Assembly (NCBI GenBank): GCA_036375995.1
Contig: DASVBE010000046.1
Location: 1 to 5,793, forward strand
DNA length: 5,793 nucleotides
Reading direction: 5' to 3'
Source: DASVBE01 sp036375995
Lineage (GTDB): Bacteria > Actinomycetota > Actinomycetes > Streptosporangiales > Streptosporangiaceae
The position numbers and the translations under genes were made by a program. The notes beneath the pieces are model-generated. The model ran no database searches. It was not told the origin of the DNA and saw only the letters and a program-made list of their open reading frames with translations. Each line of letters opens with the position of its first letter. The stretch's first letter is position 1. Below, piece after piece: positions 4,455 to 5,793 of this stretch.

Positions 4455-5549
4455 ATGCGGGTCCTGCTCGCGCCCGACTCGTTCAAGGGCACCATCGGCG
4501 CGGCGGACGCGGCCGCCGCGCTGGCCCGCGGGTGGCGCGCGGCCAGGTCCGGTGACGAGGTGGCCTGCCTGCCGCTGGCCGACGGCGGCGAGGGCACCCT
4601 GGACATGCTCGCCGCGGCGGTGCCGGGCGCGCGCTGGCACCCGGTCACGGTCACCGGCCCGGACGGGGCGCCCGCCGCCAGCGCCTGGCTGGAGCTGCCC
4701 GGGCGAAGGGCGGCGGTGGAGCTGGCCCGGGCCAGCGGGCTGCCGATGCTGGGCCGGCCGGATCCGCTCGGCGCGACCACGGCCGGCACCGGCGAGCTGA
4801 TCGCCGCCGCGCTGCGCCACGGCGCGGAGCAGATCATGCTGGGCGTGGGCGGCTCGGCGTCCACCGACGGCGGCTGCGGTGCGCTGGCCGCGCTGGGCGC
4901 GGTGTTCCGCGACGCCCGCGGCGCGGTGCTGCCGCCCGGCGGCGGCGCGCTGCGCGCGCTGGCGTCGGTGGACCTGTCCGGGCTGCGCCCGCCGCCGCCC
5001 GGCGGGGTGACGGTGCTGACCGACGTGACCGCGCCGCTGCTCGGCCCCGACGGCGCGGCCGCCGTGTTCGGCCCGCAGAAGGGCGCGGGCCCGGCCGGGA
5101 TCGCCGTGCTGGAAGAGGGCCTGGCCCGGCTGGCGGGCCTGCTCGGCGGTGACCCGGCCGCGCCCGGCGCGGGCGCCGCGGGTGGCACCGGGTACGGCTT
5201 CGCGGCCGCGTGGGGCGCGGTGATCGTGCCCGGCGCGGCCGAGCTCGGCCGGATCGCCGGGCTTCCCGCCGCGGTGGCCGCCGCCGGGCTGGCCGTCACC
5301 GGCGAGGGCCGGTTCGACGCCACCTCGCTGACCGGCAAGGTGACGGGCAGCGTGCTCGCCGCCGCGGCCGCGGCCGGGACGCCGTCCGCGCTGGTCGCCG
5401 GGAGCATCGCAGCGCCGCTGCCGCCCGGCTGCCGGGCCGGGATCGCGCTGGCTGATCTGGCCGGCGGTGCGGGACCGGCGCGCGGCGACCCGGCCCGCTG
5501 GCTGGCCGAGGCCGGTGCCGTGCTAGCCGCTCGCTGCGGGCCGCTTTGA
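4455..5549 (+). CDS. Glycerate kinase (GlxK/GarK type)
   Basis: A 364-residue enzyme that phosphorylates D-glycerate with ATP, normally giving 2-phosphoglycerate in this family, and so feeds glyoxylate or glycerate carbon into glycolysis. Signatures in order: LLAPDSFKGT (4-13), LPLADGGEGT (39-48), LGVGGSASTDGGCGALAALG (129-148), VTAPLLGPDGAAAVFGPQKGA (191-211), GAAGGTGYGF (240-249), VTGEGRFDATSLTGKVTGSV (281-300). Length is normal for the family (about 370-380). The ATG lies six bases after the kinase stop, without a Shine-Dalgarno sequence, so translation is probably coupled. The last eleven residues (354-364) and the TGA at 5547-5549 lie inside repeat copy 3. The original C terminus may therefore have been replaced, though the fold should be complete before it. 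The direction of glycerate phosphorylation (2- or 3-) is inferred from the family. Confidence 0.93.
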   Translation: MRVLLAPDSFKGTIGAADAAAALARGWRAARSGDEVACLPLADGGEGTLDMLAAAVPGARWHPVTVTGPDGAPAASAWLELPGRRAAVELARASGLPMLGRPDPLGATTAGTGELIAAALRHGAEQIMLGVGGSASTDGGCGALAALGAVFRDARGAVLPPGGGALRALASVDLSGLRPPPPGGVTVLTDVTAPLLGPDGAAAVFGPQKGAGPAGIAVLEEGLARLAGLLGGDPAAPGAGAAGGTGYGFAAAWGAVIVPGAAELGRIAGLPAAVAAAGLAVTGEGRFDATSLTGKVTGSVLAAAAAAGTPSALVAGSIAAPLPPGCRAGIALADLAGGAGPARGDPARWLAEAGAVLAARCGPL

Positions 5550-5659
5550 GGCGCTGCCTTCCCTCCTCGCTCCCTCGGCGGTCCTTCGTCGCACCGGCAT
5601 CGCTCGTCGGGAAAGCAGCGCCGCGGCCCGCCACGAGCGACTGTTGGCTCCACCGGCCG
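5514..5659. repeat. Extragenic palindromic repeat, copy 3
   Basis: The outer arms at 5529-5544 and 5623-5638 are reverse complements at 14 of 16 positions. The inner arms at 5550-5563 and 5609-5622 match at 13 of 14. Between the left blocks, CTGGAGAGG of the other copies reads CTTTGAGG here, and this change creates the glycerate kinase stop. GGTGCCGTGCT (5514-5524) is shared with copy 2; GGCTCCACCGGCC (5647-5659) corresponds to the right tail of copy 1. The central CCTTCGTCGC is kept, but its flanking hairpin bases differ from copy 2. The repeat is oriented as in the other copies, yet the gene entering it comes from the left instead of the right. Confidence 0.87.
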
Positions 5660-5672
5660 GGAGCGGAGCCCC

Positions 5673-5684
5673 TAGCCTGGAGGC
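5673..5684 (+). promoter_or_regulatory. Putative -10 box for a leaderless PRPP synthetase transcript
   Basis: TAGCCT (5673-5678) lies six bases before the GTG at 5685. GGAGG at 5679-5683 resembles a Shine-Dalgarno core but leaves a single base before the start codon, too little for normal use. A leaderless start fits better. A possible TTGGCT at 5644-5649 is 23 bases from the -10, longer than usual for a -35. Confidence 0.45.
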
Positions 5685-5793
5685 GTGCAGGAGATCTCGG
5701 TGTTCGGCGGCAGCGCCCATCCGCAGCTCGCCAACCAGATCTGCGCCATGCTCGGCGTGCCCCGGCAGCCGGTCGTGAGCAGGCGGTTCGCCA
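5685..5793 (+). CDS. Ribose-phosphate pyrophosphokinase, N-terminal part (cut by window edge)
   Basis: The enzyme makes PRPP from ribose 5-phosphate and ATP, releasing AMP, for nucleotide, histidine and tryptophan synthesis. Only 36 residues are visible. They match the family's N terminus: EISVFGGSAHPQLANQI (3-19), then LGVPRQPV and SRRFA, where canonical enzymes have FSGxAHPxLAxxI, LGV and a strand ending in FxxGE. The FGGSAHP form differs from the usual FSGRAHP, suggesting the divergent second paralogue of some actinobacteria. Start at GTG 5685 is the only one giving a family-like N terminus. The active-site loop and PRPP-binding motif are outside the window, so activity cannot be judged. 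Confidence 0.75.
   Translation, partial: MQEISVFGGSAHPQLANQICAMLGVPRQPVVSRRFA

Noticed and set aside
4265..5653. Long minus-strand open frame opposite the nucleotide kinase and glycerate kinase genes
   Set aside because: A Ser/Ala/Pro-rich shadow of two well-recognised genes; long antisense frames are common at this GC content and no domain is visible.

Overview
The window is about three-quarters G+C, with actinobacterial-style genes packed closely and many overlapping spurious reading frames. The protein families (DUF3817, a stand-alone RsmC-type methyltransferase domain, a short SURF1-like membrane protein) and the apparent leaderless promoters point to a high-GC actinobacterium. The genus cannot be told from the sequence.

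Layout. From the left edge, on the minus strand: the start of a glycerophosphodiester phosphodiesterase gene (1-182), then an extragenic repeat (about 211-423). A minus-strand cluster follows, read right to left: GNAT acetyltransferase (3265-2681), a second repeat copy (about 2547-2689), a two-helix SURF1-like protein (2530-2042), a DUF3817 membrane protein (2003-1644), an RsmC-like SAM methyltransferase (1620-1027) and a SpoU/TrmH RNA 2'-O-methyltransferase (1030-401). The last two genes overlap by 4 bases. A short divergent promoter region (3266-3387) separates this cluster from plus-strand genes: a conserved-looking hypothetical (3388-3708), an atypical adenylate kinase-type nucleotide kinase (3756-4448) and a glycerate kinase (4455-5549). 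A third repeat copy (about 5514-5659) precedes the start of a ribose-phosphate pyrophosphokinase gene (5685 to the right edge).

The most notable feature is a palindromic repeat of about 145 bp, present three times in 5.8 kb. Each copy begins inside the 3' end of a gene, contains that gene's stop codon, and lies just upstream of the next gene's promoter. Its two nested inverted-repeat blocks could fold into a long hairpin in either direction. One copy carries a 67-bp tandem duplication with 61 identical bases. The positions suggest a mobile or amplified element used as a bidirectional transcript end, but this is inference.

Two other patterns recur. Several genes have a -10-like box (TAGGCT, TAGCCT, CATACT, GATAAT, CAGGCT) 6 or 7 bases before the start codon and no usable Shine-Dalgarno sequence, as expected for leaderless mRNAs. 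Three genes of the minus-strand cluster carry in-frame 15-bp tandem repeats that lengthen a linker or surface loop.

Functionally, the minus-strand cluster joins two RNA-modification-type methyltransferases to two small membrane proteins. The plus-strand side gathers phosphotransfer enzymes around ATP, AMP, glycerate and PRPP. The nucleotide kinase could recycle the AMP released by PRPP synthesis, though a repeat copy separates the PRPP synthetase gene from the kinases.
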